Source of the DNA: Treponema socranskii subsp. socranskii VPI DR56BR1116 = ATCC 35536
GTDB lineage: Bacteria; Spirochaetota; Spirochaetia; Treponematales; Treponemataceae
DNA: 64,000 nucleotides
Reading direction: 5' to 3'
Assembly: GCF_000468115.1 (NCBI RefSeq)
Contig: NZ_AVQI01000050.1
Coordinates: 62,001 to 126,000, forward strand
Positions 46,881 through 55,362 of this stretch are shown in pieces; within the stretch, counting starts at the first letter, position 1, and the number at the start of each line of letters is the position of its first letter. A program made the position numbers and the translations under genes. The notes under the pieces are model-generated. The model searched no databases and was not told the DNA's origin. It saw only the letters and a program-made list of their open reading frames with translations.

Positions 46881-47762
46881 ATGAAAAAGATATCGATATT
46901 ATTCGCCCTTATCCTGCTCGGAACGGGGATAGCGTCGTGCAAAAATCCGCTCGACCGAACGGAAGCGGTTACGTTTTCGCTTCCTTCATGGCCGCCGGAC
47001 GAGTGCGCCGAATTTCCGCCGCTCGCCTATTGGGAAATACGGTACGCGGGAGGCGCACAGGCAGAGTGCGTCATACGCCTTGAAGCGGGAGTGAAAAACG
47101 TAACGCTCGAAGCCGCAGCCGACCGTCCGCTCACCGTAATCGCTCAGCCGATAAGCCGTCACGGCGAAACGGCCGCCTTATTTTTTAAACCCGCAGGCTG
47201 CATCTGGCCGCATGAAAGAAAACTCGGCTGGGAAAGCGGCTTTGCAGCTTTTGTGTGTATGCGGCTCTACTCGTCAAACGAAGCGGCGAACGGCGCATAT
47301 CTTGCGACATTCAATTGGAAAAAATTATGCGATGCCCTTGCCGAAAAATCTGCCGACACGGAACATCCCTACGATCCGTGGAAAGCGGATACGGAAACCG
47401 TCTGCACTGCGATCGCGGAACATTCGTTCGGCGCGTCGCTCCTTTCGATGAAAAAGACGGCGCTTATTACGATATCGGAACTCGAACAAAAAACGAGAGA
47501 AATCGGTGTGCCGCAATCGGACGGTACGGAAGCCGGCGAGCACCAAATACATACCGGAGAAGGAGCAGCGCATGCGCTTTTTATTCCGCAGTATATTCCG
47601 CTTTACCGCACGCATCGCCGAACGGGAAAAACACTTCTTAAAAAAGCCGGCGTTACGAGCTTTTTGTACACGATCCAAAGTATCGCCGCAGTGCAGTACC
47701 GCGCGGACGGCTTTCCGGCACTTGCAATATCGGCCGTACCGCTATACACTGGGGAGCAATGA
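46881..47762 (+). CDS. Lipoprotein, probably treponeme-specific
   Basis: A 293-residue lipoprotein (leader MKKISILFALILLGTGIASC, lipobox Cys20). The mature part has PLAYWEIRYAGGAQAECVIR and later helical segments; no known domain is recognised. Its stop overlaps the next lipoprotein gene (ATGA), so the two are coupled and probably work together at the cell surface or in the periplasm. No SD is visible before the ATG. It is divergent from groEL. Confidence 0.7.
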   Translation: MKKISILFALILLGTGIASCKNPLDRTEAVTFSLPSWPPDECAEFPPLAYWEIRYAGGAQAECVIRLEAGVKNVTLEAAADRPLTVIAQPISRHGETAALFFKPAGCIWPHERKLGWESGFAAFVCMRLYSSNEAANGAYLATFNWKKLCDALAEKSADTEHPYDPWKADTETVCTAIAEHSFGASLLSMKKTALITISELEQKTREIGVPQSDGTEAGEHQIHTGEGAAHALFIPQYIPLYRTHRRTGKTLLKKAGVTSFLYTIQSIAAVQYRADGFPALAISAVPLYTGEQ

Positions 47763-48934
47763 AATGCAGATACATAGCCGTACTGTGCGCCGTCCTCTCG
47801 CTCGCTTCGTGCAGCGGAAAAAATCGACAAGCCCCGCTCCTTTCTTCGGACACCGCTCCGGGGAAAAAAGCTCACACGTGGTATTGTTTTGACGGCGGAG
47901 CGATAAAAGCAATCGACGACGTAAGGCGCGCACCGATGCAGGCGGAAAAACCGTGGACGGAAGCCGTACGCATTTCATCGGCATCGAGCGCGATCGGCGA
48001 CGGAAACGAAGCGCCCTGCGCATACGCCGTCGTCAACAGGCTCGGCATGATCGTCTTTACCGGCGGCACCTTCCGCTTGTATACGGACGCCGCAGTTTTT
48101 GCCGACAGAACGGCCGGCAATCTCGTATTCCAAAACGATACGCCGATTTTTTCCCTGTATAAAAGCACCTTTTTCAATGCATCGCTTGCAAACAACGCTA
48201 CAGGCGGCGTGCATCACTTTCTCGTTCTCTTCGATACGGCGTCGAGCGTCTTTTACCCGCTCATCACGTGCACGGCTCTCGCCCTTCCCGCCGAGTCTGA
48301 GATAACCGATTTCGTGTGGGACGGAAACGTTTTTGTATGTTCGGTAAAAAAATCGGCAGAAGAAAAAACCGATTTTTCATATCTGTCCGTACAGCCGAAA
48401 ATCCCGCTCCTTTCGCTTTCGCCTGCATCGGCAAAAAACGATCTCCTCATCTCCGAAACTGACGCCGACGCATACCGATCGCAGGCGGCGCCGGTCAACA
48501 TCGCATTCGCCCCGAAACGCCTGCAGGAGCTTGCATCGCTCGTCGACGAAGATACGGCGTTTTTCGTCGAATGCCGAACAGCAGGCGGACACTCGCCGCG
48601 GCGTTATACAAATCAAATGCAAAACGACGATGCCTCACCGCTTTCGGCGAACGCGCTCATCGCCGACACCTATGCCTGCCTCATGTTCGGCGACGGTACG
48701 ACGTACGCAAGCGGCGCGCTTTACGGAAGACATATCGTAAACGACGGAAAACCCGTCGCATTCAGATTGCCGAAACTTCCCGCAGGCTATGCATACACCT
48801 CATTCGCCGTTTCCGGTACGACGATGTACGCGGCGTGGGAAAAAAGCGATTTTTACAAAACGGACAAAAGCGGTTTTCTCTCCGTCGATTTGGACGCGAT
48901 CCTCTATGGAAGCGTTTCCGATGCCCCTCGGTAA
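47759..48934 (+). CDS. Lipoprotein, partner of the upstream gene
   Basis: A 391-residue lipoprotein with lipobox SLASCSGK (Cys18). The mature protein is beta-rich with repeated short hydrophobic strands (RLGMIVFTGGTFRLYTDAAV, ASGALYGRHIV), which suggests a propeller-like fold. I do not recognise the family. GGGGAG precedes the ATG, which overlaps the stop of the preceding lipoprotein gene by four bases. Confidence 0.7.
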   Translation: MKCRYIAVLCAVLSLASCSGKNRQAPLLSSDTAPGKKAHTWYCFDGGAIKAIDDVRRAPMQAEKPWTEAVRISSASSAIGDGNEAPCAYAVVNRLGMIVFTGGTFRLYTDAAVFADRTAGNLVFQNDTPIFSLYKSTFFNASLANNATGGVHHFLVLFDTASSVFYPLITCTALALPAESEITDFVWDGNVFVCSVKKSAEEKTDFSYLSVQPKIPLLSLSPASAKNDLLISETDADAYRSQAAPVNIAFAPKRLQELASLVDEDTAFFVECRTAGGHSPRRYTNQMQNDDASPLSANALIADTYACLMFGDGTTYASGALYGRHIVNDGKPVAFRLPKLPAGYAYTSFAVSGTTMYAAWEKSDFYKTDKSGFLSVDLDAILYGSVSDAPR

Positions 48935-48989
48935 GAATTGTGCAATGTACACATCTCGAATATATATTGCAGCTTATTGCTTATCGTAT

Positions 48990-49286
48990 CTATTCCAAAA
49001 CGGCTTTGCGTAAAATTGCATTGATGCGGGACTGATATTCCGTGCTTTCCGCTTTGAGCGCAGCCAAAATATCGTTATCTATGGTAATCTGTACGGTAGT
49101 CTTTGTATCGTCGAACCATTCGGGATGAATATCGTATGCGGATTTTAAGCGTTTAAGCTGCGCATCGGTAAGTTCCGGACAATCGGAAAAATCGGTGTTT
49201 TTAAAATCGTCGATTTCTTTAATACGTTCTTTCATAAGCGGCGGCAGCTTTTTAATTTCTTCAAAGGTCATCGTTTTTATAGCCAT
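48990..49286 (-). CDS. brnA: BrnA-type antitoxin
   Basis: A 98-residue protein ending in a ribbon-helix-helix domain (TTVQITIDNDILAALKAEST followed by YQSRINAILRKAV). It should neutralise the BrnT toxin and repress the operon. The start at 49286 follows AGAGAGAA; a second in-frame ATG lies four codons on. Its 5' end overlaps brnT by 26 bases. Confidence 0.82.
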   Translation of the reverse strand: MAIKTMTFEEIKKLPPLMKERIKEIDDFKNTDFSDCPELTDAQLKRLKSAYDIHPEWFDDTKTTVQITIDNDILAALKAESTEYQSRINAILRKAVLE

Positions 49287-49530
49287 ATATTTCTCTCTTG
49301 GTTGCTTTGCGCGCGGAGATAATACGCAGAGCATTTTTTTCGCGTTCCGTAAAAACCACAAACAGCATTTTATCGGCAAAACCGACGGCATGCCACCGAA
49401 TTTCCGATTCTTCCGAATCAAGCACTATCTTCAAATTCGGATCGGCGAAAACACGGACAGCCTCTTCAAATGCAATTCCGTGTTTACGTTTATTTTCTCT
49501 GTTTTTATGTTCATCCCATTCAAACAGCAT
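49261..49530 (-). CDS. brnT: BrnT-type ribonuclease toxin
   Basis: An 89-residue toxin with the family signature MLFEWDEHKNRENKRKHGIA, EEAVRVFADP, and the C-terminal RIISARKATKREIYGY, which holds the catalytic basic residues of this RelE-like fold. It should cleave mRNA when the antitoxin is lost. toxin-first order, as usual for brnTA. Both genes look intact, in contrast to the broken pair at 23220-23644. Confidence 0.85.
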   Translation of the reverse strand: MLFEWDEHKNRENKRKHGIAFEEAVRVFADPNLKIVLDSEESEIRWHAVGFADKMLFVVFTEREKNALRIISARKATKREIYGYKNDDL

Positions 49531-49665
49531 TATCCGAATCCCGATAAAATTATACATCACGCTGCAGAGTAAATCAAGAAATACTTATATATCCGCAAAT
49601 TTGCCGCGCGCTAAACACTCGTATTTTCGGTGGATTTTTCGCAAAAAAGTTACGATAATAGAAGT

Positions 49666-51084
49666 ATGAGCGATAATCAGACTTTTTTCGGCGCGCTCGA
49701 AACGGCGATCGCGGAAAAAACGGAAAACTTAAATGCAAAAGTGCTGCCCGGAGTACTTTCGAATTTTCAACTGCTCCATACTTGCGTCAAAAATATGTAT
49801 ACCATGCTCGTTCAGCGCGCGCTTATCAAACCGGATCCGTACAAGCTTGAAAAGAAAATCACGGAAATCGTATTGCCGGACGAATCGACATATATGGAGA
49901 ACGAGCGTTCCATCGTCATGGGTACGCGCTTTTCCGACTATGAAAGTATGCTCGAATTCGTGTGCACGTATTATAAATTTTCGACCGACCGGCTCGATTT
50001 GGCGCAGACGAAACGTCTGCTCGATTTGGCAACCTGCATCGACTGGCGCGCGTTTTCAATCAACAGTTCAAAGGTAAACACGCGGGGACTCGCGACGCTC
50101 GTAAACGAAGCGCACGTCCACGCGCCCCAGATGGTTTTGAGCCTCATAAGCGATTCGCTTAACAAAAGCAGCACGGCCGTTTCGGCGATTTATTCGGGTT
50201 TGACCGATTTGGTAAATTTCAAGCGTGAATCCTATAAATTTGAAGTCCGCAAAAAAGTGCTCGAAAATCCGGCGTTCGATAAAACGACGCTCTCTTCGTA
50301 CAGCGCGGAACTCGCGGAAATCAAGCGGCTCTTCCCGAAGCTGCTCGATAAAAAACAATATTACGCCGAATTGATTCAAGAAATCGCTAAAGAAGACTGT
50401 TCTCCTGAAAAAGAACAATTTCGCCAGCAAGCTCTCTCTCGCCTGCGCGTCACGGAAAAAACGGTGCGCGAAGTAAAGCAAAAAGTGAACACGCGAGCCA
50501 TGCTGCTCGACACCGTACTTTCGCTTTCGGCGCTCGCACCGCAATACGAACAGGTTATCGCAAAAATCGATTCGAATCATGCCGTCCTCATATCGGAGCA
50601 CAACGGCTTTTTCGATAAATTAAAACGAGCGCTGCGCCAAGCCTTTAATTTAAAAGCGGCGCAGGAAGAATACGAATTGGTCATCGTAAATCAAAAGAAT
50701 GAAGCGCGTACAACGAAAAAAATCGAATACAATACGTTTTTTGCGCTCCTCGTGCGAAAGCAGCAGTTTTTGCAATCTTTCGCCGATACGCAGGGCGACG
50801 AGTTCCGAAAAATCGCGGCAGCGGCGGAAGAGACGGTATTGGGGTTTGTCAATCGGCAGCTTGCCGACAACTGGGAAATTCTTTTACAGCTGAATGCGCT
50901 CGACGAATATTTTAAATCGCAAGTAGCCGCAGCGGACAAAGATAAAATCAAAGGGATGAAAATGGAACTCGTTACGATGAAAAATACGCTCGTCAAAACG
51001 AACCAAAAACGCGCGGAATACGTAGCCGTTATCGAAGAAAAAATGCAAATGGAAAAATTGGGAATCGATGAAGATGCGCTTTGA
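49666..51084 (+). CDS. Helical cytoplasmic protein found in treponemes, unknown
   Basis: A 472-residue, almost wholly alpha-helical protein with no signal peptide, no membrane segment and coiled-coil character in the second half. I recognise it only as the kind of conserved hypothetical seen in treponemes (possibly DUF5312-related). A GATAAT box ends 6 bases before ATG 49666, with only a weak AGAAG between. Its last codons overlap the start of the peptide-binding-protein gene by 17 bases. Confidence 0.65.
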   Translation: MSDNQTFFGALETAIAEKTENLNAKVLPGVLSNFQLLHTCVKNMYTMLVQRALIKPDPYKLEKKITEIVLPDESTYMENERSIVMGTRFSDYESMLEFVCTYYKFSTDRLDLAQTKRLLDLATCIDWRAFSINSSKVNTRGLATLVNEAHVHAPQMVLSLISDSLNKSSTAVSAIYSGLTDLVNFKRESYKFEVRKKVLENPAFDKTTLSSYSAELAEIKRLFPKLLDKKQYYAELIQEIAKEDCSPEKEQFRQQALSRLRVTEKTVREVKQKVNTRAMLLDTVLSLSALAPQYEQVIAKIDSNHAVLISEHNGFFDKLKRALRQAFNLKAAQEEYELVIVNQKNEARTTKKIEYNTFFALLVRKQQFLQSFADTQGDEFRKIAAAAEETVLGFVNRQLADNWEILLQLNALDEYFKSQVAAADKDKIKGMKMELVTMKNTLVKTNQKRAEYVAVIEEKMQMEKLGIDEDAL

Positions 51085-52723
51085 TTTTAATAAAATAGAT
51101 TTCGTAAAAAAATCCCGCATCGTTCTTTTTGCCGTACTGCTGTGTATGACACCATTCTTTTCGCAAACGCACGACGTCCCCGACACGAACATTTCCGAAA
51201 GCGATAGTAACGACGACGCTTTTTTCGAAGCGGAAGATATCGATCCCGCGCTGCAGCACAATTTTACGATCATCGTTCCGGTGCACGAATACGATTTGAA
51301 CCCGCACACGGCTTCGTACAGCTCCGAATCGCAGATCCTCTCATCGCTCTACGAGGGGCTTTTTTCCTACGACCCCGTAACGCTCGAACCGAAGAACGCG
51401 CTTGCAGTGCGTTACCGCATTTCGAGAAATAAAAAGCGCTGGACTTTTACGCTCCGCAAAAACGCCAAGTTCGGCGACGGCTCTCTTATTACGGCACGAG
51501 ACGTGTGCGATGCATGGCTCGATTTACTTGCGGAACCGCGCGCACCCTATTCGTCTATGTTCGACATCATCGAGGGAGCGGCCGCATATCGAAACGGAAA
51601 AGGCAAACGGGATGCGGTCGGCATACGCGCGCTTTCGGACACGACGCTCGTCGTTGAGCTCGCGTCTCCTGCAGGATATTTGCCGCGTGTTTTGTGCCAC
51701 AGCGCGTTCGTCGTCTGCAAAAAAGACAAAAGCGTTTCAAGCGGCGCGTTTTCCATGCAGCAGAATGAGGCAGGCGAAATAATTTTAATAAAAAATAATA
51801 ATTATTGGGACGCCGAGCATACGCACATTGAGCGGATTGCAATCGTACAGAGCGATGACGCCGATGAAAACGTGTTTTTATTCAACACGGGAATCGCCGA
51901 TTGGATAGCGGGAAACGTCACCGTTCAAAAGCTTCTCGACAAAGACAGCGCGCAGATCAACGCGGAGTTCGCGACGGAATATTTGTTTTTCAGATGCAGA
52001 AAAAAAAGCGTATGGAACAATCCCGATCTGAGAGCCGCCCTCCTCGAAGCCGTACCGTGGGATGAACTCCGTTCGCAAGCTTTCGTCAAAGCACCGACCC
52101 TCGTCTATCCGATAAACGGCTATCCGCAGGTTGAGGGATTTACCTATACCGACACGGATGAAGCTGCATCCCTGATGGCCGATGCGAAAAAAAAGGCAGG
52201 CATTGCGCAAAGCAAAAGACTTCCGCTCGTGATCGGAATCCCCGACACCGACTATATGAAAAAGCAGGCCGAGATTTTGGCAGGAGCATGGAAAGCGCTC
52301 GGCGTCGACGTGTCGGTACAAACTTCTCCGATACATCGCTACCTCGAAAGCATTCCGTCATGGGACGCCGACCTCTTTTCGTATACGTGGATCGGCGATT
52401 TTGCCGACCCGCTCGCATTCCTCGAACTATTCCGCTCGGCATCGACGCTCAACGTCGCACAGTGGAAAAACGCCGAATACGACAAACTGCTCGGAGAAGC
52501 CGCGCTCTATACGGGAGAAGAGCGGACAAAACTGCTTGCGCGGGCGGAACAGCTTTTGCTCGATTCGGGCGAAGTGCTCCCCATATCGCATCCGGTGAGC
52601 CTCAATGTAATCGATTTGGAAACGACGGGCGGCTGGTCATCGAATGCATTCGACATTCACCCGTTTAAATATCTGTACAAAAAGCGGAAGACCGCTCCAC
52701 TCCCGAACATCGTCTCGCGGTAA
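51068..52723 (+). CDS. Orphan OppA-type peptide-binding protein
   Basis: A 551-residue family 5 solute-binding protein with a signal peptide (SRIVLFAVLLCMTPFFSQ). The signatures YDLNPHTASYSSESQILSSL, YEGLFSYDP and LEPKNALAVRYRISRNKKRW are typical of oligopeptide-binding proteins. No permease or ATPase genes are nearby, so it must serve a transporter encoded elsewhere or act as a receptor. It overlaps the upstream helical-protein gene by 17 bases. Confidence 0.85.
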   Translation: MKMRFDFNKIDFVKKSRIVLFAVLLCMTPFFSQTHDVPDTNISESDSNDDAFFEAEDIDPALQHNFTIIVPVHEYDLNPHTASYSSESQILSSLYEGLFSYDPVTLEPKNALAVRYRISRNKKRWTFTLRKNAKFGDGSLITARDVCDAWLDLLAEPRAPYSSMFDIIEGAAAYRNGKGKRDAVGIRALSDTTLVVELASPAGYLPRVLCHSAFVVCKKDKSVSSGAFSMQQNEAGEIILIKNNNYWDAEHTHIERIAIVQSDDADENVFLFNTGIADWIAGNVTVQKLLDKDSAQINAEFATEYLFFRCRKKSVWNNPDLRAALLEAVPWDELRSQAFVKAPTLVYPINGYPQVEGFTYTDTDEAASLMADAKKKAGIAQSKRLPLVIGIPDTDYMKKQAEILAGAWKALGVDVSVQTSPIHRYLESIPSWDADLFSYTWIGDFADPLAFLELFRSASTLNVAQWKNAEYDKLLGEAALYTGEERTKLLARAEQLLLDSGEVLPISHPVSLNVIDLETTGGWSSNAFDIHPFKYLYKKRKTAPLPNIVSR

Positions 52724-52729
52724 AACTCT

Positions 52730-52823
52730 CGGTTCAAAACCTGACATATCGGCGACACTTCGTTGTTTGTTAAACAAAAACAGCCGTCGAATTACGACAG
52801 CTGTTCGCCCCCTGCAGGTTTTG
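52730..52823 (-). repeat. Degenerate copy of the tRNA-Asn 3' end with its own terminator
   Basis: Read on the minus strand, CAAAACCTGCAGGGGGCG (52823-52806) equals the last 18 bases of tRNA-Asn. It is followed by a hairpin AACAGCtGTCG...CGACgGCTGTTTTT (52804-52774) and by GCCGATATGTCAGGTTTTGA (52753-52734). The same three-part order follows the real tRNA, with a different hairpin sequence. The 5' part of the tRNA is missing. Bases 52824-52917 between the copies are GC-rich with small hairpins such as GCATGCTTCCTGCATGC. Confidence 0.6.
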
Positions 52824-52963
52824 CCCTCTACTCGCATGCTTCCTGCATGCTCGCTCCGGGCCGCCTCCGCCGCCTGCCGCGCACATCCTGTGCGCTTTCC
52901 GCTTCGCGCGGCGGCTCCGGTTCAAAACCTGATGTATCGGCAATGTACCGTCGTCTGCTAAAT

Positions 52964-52994
52964 AAAAAAGTCGTACCTGCTATGGTACGACTTT
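52964..52994 (-). terminator. Terminator of tRNA-Asn
   Basis: On the minus strand AAGTCGTACC-ATAGCA-GGTACGACTTTTTT directly follows the tRNA: a ten-pair perfect stem and a T run. Confidence 0.85.
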
Positions 52995-52995
52995 C

Positions 52996-53068
52996 CGCCC
53001 CCTGCAGGTTTTGAACCTGCGACACATGGATTAACAGTCCATTGCTCTACCAGCTGAGCTAAGGGAGC
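52996..53068 (-). tRNA. tRNA-Asn (anticodon GTT)
   Basis: A complete 73-base cloverleaf: acceptor GCTCCCT pairs with AGGGGGC (one T-G pair), D stem GCTC/GAGC, anticodon loop CTGTTAA, T arm GCAGG-TTCAAAA-CCTGC and discriminator G. CCA is not encoded. It is transcribed from TTGACT-N17-TACTAT (53119-53091) on the minus strand. Confidence 0.93.
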
Positions 53069-53090
53069 ACGTTTTTCAAACGTAAAAACA

Positions 53091-53119
53091 ATAGTAGTGA
53101 AAGCGTAAAAAAAAGTCAA
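53091..53119 (-). promoter_or_regulatory. Promoter of tRNA-Asn
   Basis: On the minus strand TTGACT (53119-53114), 17-base spacer, TACTAT (53096-53091). The tRNA 5' end is 22 bases further on. Confidence 0.6.
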
Positions 53120-53157
53120 TAGTTACGCGCGGCATGTGAGATAACCATCCGCGCGAA

Positions 53158-53209
53158 TAAAAAAGCTGACCGAAAACCGTTCAGGCAGAAAGTTCCGAAC
53201 AGCTTTTTT
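53158..53209. terminator. Hairpin after tctA
   Basis: Stem AAAAAAGCTG / CAGCTTTTTT enclosing a 32-base partly paired loop. Either strand ends in a T run, so it can terminate the tct operon on the minus strand. Confidence 0.65.
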
Positions 53210-53224
53210 GTGTTGCACGGTATT

Positions 53225-54721
53225 TTAGTTCGTTTTATGAAACACTTTTTTTATCAAAATGCCGAAAAGCGGAGAACATAACGAAATAAAAGCGACGGCT
53301 AAAAATATCGCGCATATGGGGCGTGTAAGGAATACCGACGGATTGCCGTCGCTCATAATTAAAGAACCTCTAAAATTGGCTTCGGCCATGCTTCCCAAAA
53401 TAATACCGATTACGATAGAAGACATGGAAAATTCCATTTTATTGAGAAAGTATCCTAAAAACCCGAACCCGACCATAACAAAAACGTCGATTATCGAATT
53501 ATTATAGGCAAATGCCCCTACGAATGTAAGCAAAAAAATAATCGGCAGCAAAATCGTCTTTGAAATATTAATCACTTTTGCAAACAAGCGTATTAAAGAA
53601 AATCCCATTGCCCCCATAATTACATTCGCCAACAGCAAGCCGATAAAAATCGAATACACTTCTATGGGCTGCTGGATAAACAGCAAGGGACCGGGCTGCA
53701 TTCCCTGCACTAAAAGCGCACCGAGCATAATAGCGGTTGCGCCGTCACCGGGGATTCCCAACGTGAGCATCGGAATCATTGCACCTCCGGAAACAGCATT
53801 GTTTGCCGATTCCGGTGCGACAATGCCTTCGGGAGCGCCGTCGCCGAATTTCTCCTTTCCTTTACTCCACCGTTTTGCCTGGTCATAGGCAATAAAAGAT
53901 GCGATATCGCCGCCGGTACCTGGGATACAGCCGATAACGGTTCCCAAAGCGGATGAACGCAGCAAAGCTTTCCAAGTTGCTTTTATGTCATCAAATTTGG
54001 GAAGCACTCTGCGGATTTTAATATTTTGTTTTACCTGCTCTTTTCCGTAACATTCTTCAACATTTAAAAGAACTTGCGAAAAAGCAAAGAGTCCTATCAG
54101 GACAGGTACAAAAGATAAACCGCCCAGCAAATAAGTCGAGCCGAAGGTAAAACGCAGTTTTCCGCTCATCGCATCTATGCCGATAGTAGCTATAAGCAAT
54201 CCTATAATACCGCCCATAATCCCCTTAATCATGGATCCGGCGGAAACGCTTGTAATAATACTTATGCCGAATATCGCCAACGCGAAATATTCCGGCTTTG
54301 AAAACTGCAAGGCGACCTTCGCCAGCTGCGGAGAAAATACAATCAAACATACGGCGCTGAAGATTCCACCGAACATGGAGCCCATAGTGGACAAGCCCAA
54401 AGCTCTGCCGGGCTGACCGTATTTTACCGCCATCGGGTACCCGTCCAATGTTGTGGCGGCGGATGCCGGCGTACCGGGTGTTCTGAGCAATATTGCCGAA
54501 ACGGATCCGCCGTAGATAGCGCCGCAATAAATTCCTAACAGCATTAAAATGCCGCCGACACCGGAGAAGGCAAAACTCAACGGGAAGAGTAAGGCGATCC
54601 CCATATTGACGGAAAGTCCCGGCAATGCGCCGATAACTATTCCGGCTCCTGTTCCGAAAATAAGGCCTAAAATATTAATCGGTATAAATATATTGCGCAA
54701 TGCCTCGTAAATCAAGTCCAT
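53225..54721 (-). CDS. tctA: Tripartite tricarboxylate transporter, large membrane subunit TctA
   Basis: A 498-residue membrane protein with about 12 helices. Hallmarks are the Gly/Pro-rich GALPGLSVNMGIALLFPLSF and the repeat AYDQAKRWSKG, PEGIVAPESANNAVSGGAM and TLGIPGDGATAIMLG. It uses an ion gradient to import a carboxylate or related solute delivered by TctC. It is the last gene of the tctC-tctB-tctA group, 17 bases after tctB. Confidence 0.95.
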   Translation of the reverse strand: MDLIYEALRNIFIPINILGLIFGTGAGIVIGALPGLSVNMGIALLFPLSFAFSGVGGILMLLGIYCGAIYGGSVSAILLRTPGTPASAATTLDGYPMAVKYGQPGRALGLSTMGSMFGGIFSAVCLIVFSPQLAKVALQFSKPEYFALAIFGISIITSVSAGSMIKGIMGGIIGLLIATIGIDAMSGKLRFTFGSTYLLGGLSFVPVLIGLFAFSQVLLNVEECYGKEQVKQNIKIRRVLPKFDDIKATWKALLRSSALGTVIGCIPGTGGDIASFIAYDQAKRWSKGKEKFGDGAPEGIVAPESANNAVSGGAMIPMLTLGIPGDGATAIMLGALLVQGMQPGPLLFIQQPIEVYSIFIGLLLANVIMGAMGFSLIRLFAKVINISKTILLPIIFLLTFVGAFAYNNSIIDVFVMVGFGFLGYFLNKMEFSMSSIVIGIILGSMAEANFRGSLIMSDGNPSVFLTRPICAIFLAVAFISLCSPLFGILIKKVFHKTN

Positions 54722-54738
54722 ACGCTAACCTACCTTCC

Positions 54739-55209
54739 TTAACGCATAAAGATGGGAGCCGGCAGCGGCGTTTTAAGCAGCAGCTGAAAAATAATATATA
54801 TCGAAAGAACAATGATAAAATCGACGATAAGCATTTGTTTGAGGCTTTTAATTCCCAACATTCTCATTGCAGCCGGAATAAACACAAGGGCGGCAATGAT
54901 TATTCCGAAAACGTACATCAGCACACAAAAGAGAACCGTCAATCCCATAAAAATATACACTTGAATATTTGCCCGCGATAAAAGAGAAAATGTTTTTTGC
55001 GATTCTTTTTTGGAATTGACGGTGGTTAATACGGTCAATAAACATGCCAAAAAAATCAAAACGCCGGCCAACATCAACGGCCATACGTCTGCACCGGGAT
55101 CCCCCGTTTTGGAAGGAGTATGAAGAGAGCGTGAAAGAAAAATTACGCCGAGAGCAAAGGCAAACATAACGACCGAAATAATGTAATTCCACCGTTTCAT
55201 ATTCGACAT
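54739..55209 (-). CDS. tctB: Tripartite tricarboxylate transporter, small membrane subunit TctB
   Basis: A 156-residue protein with four membrane helices and the family motif GADVWPLMLAGVLIFLACL near residue 38. The ATG at 55209 (MSNMKRW) is preceded by AGGAAGG at a long spacing; ATG 55200 is an alternative. It follows tctC after an unusually structured 146-base gap. Confidence 0.88.
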   Translation of the reverse strand: MSNMKRWNYIISVVMFAFALGVIFLSRSLHTPSKTGDPGADVWPLMLAGVLIFLACLLTVLTTVNSKKESQKTFSLLSRANIQVYIFMGLTVLFCVLMYVFGIIIAALVFIPAAMRMLGIKSLKQMLIVDFIIVLSIYIIFQLLLKTPLPAPIFMR

Positions 55210-55229
55210 ATTATTACATACCTTCCTAA

Positions 55230-55362
55230 AAATTGCACAGCGAGTAAATCTTCGGATTTAGGAGCCGTGCAATTGGTGCGCGTGCGCGCACACGTATATC
55301 CGCAAGTTTTCGGAAGAAAACTCGAAGTTAAATTGAACGGTGCTATTTCAGACGTTCAATTT
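55230..55362 (-). promoter_or_regulatory. Series of hairpins between tctC and tctB
   Basis: Four inverted repeats lie in 133 bases: AATTGCAC...GTGCAATT (about 55231-55268) enclosing TAAATC-TTCG-GATTTA; GTGCGCGTGCGCGCAC (55273-55288); AAGTTTTC-GGAA-GAAAACTC; and TTAAATTGAACG...CGTTCAATTTAA (55326-55362, over the tctC stop). Such structures usually stabilise the binding-protein mRNA and reduce read-through. Confidence 0.6.

Noticed and set aside
46873..46881. Leaderless start for the lipoprotein at 46881.
   Set aside because: TATATT ends only two bases before the ATG, so the transcript would begin inside the gene.
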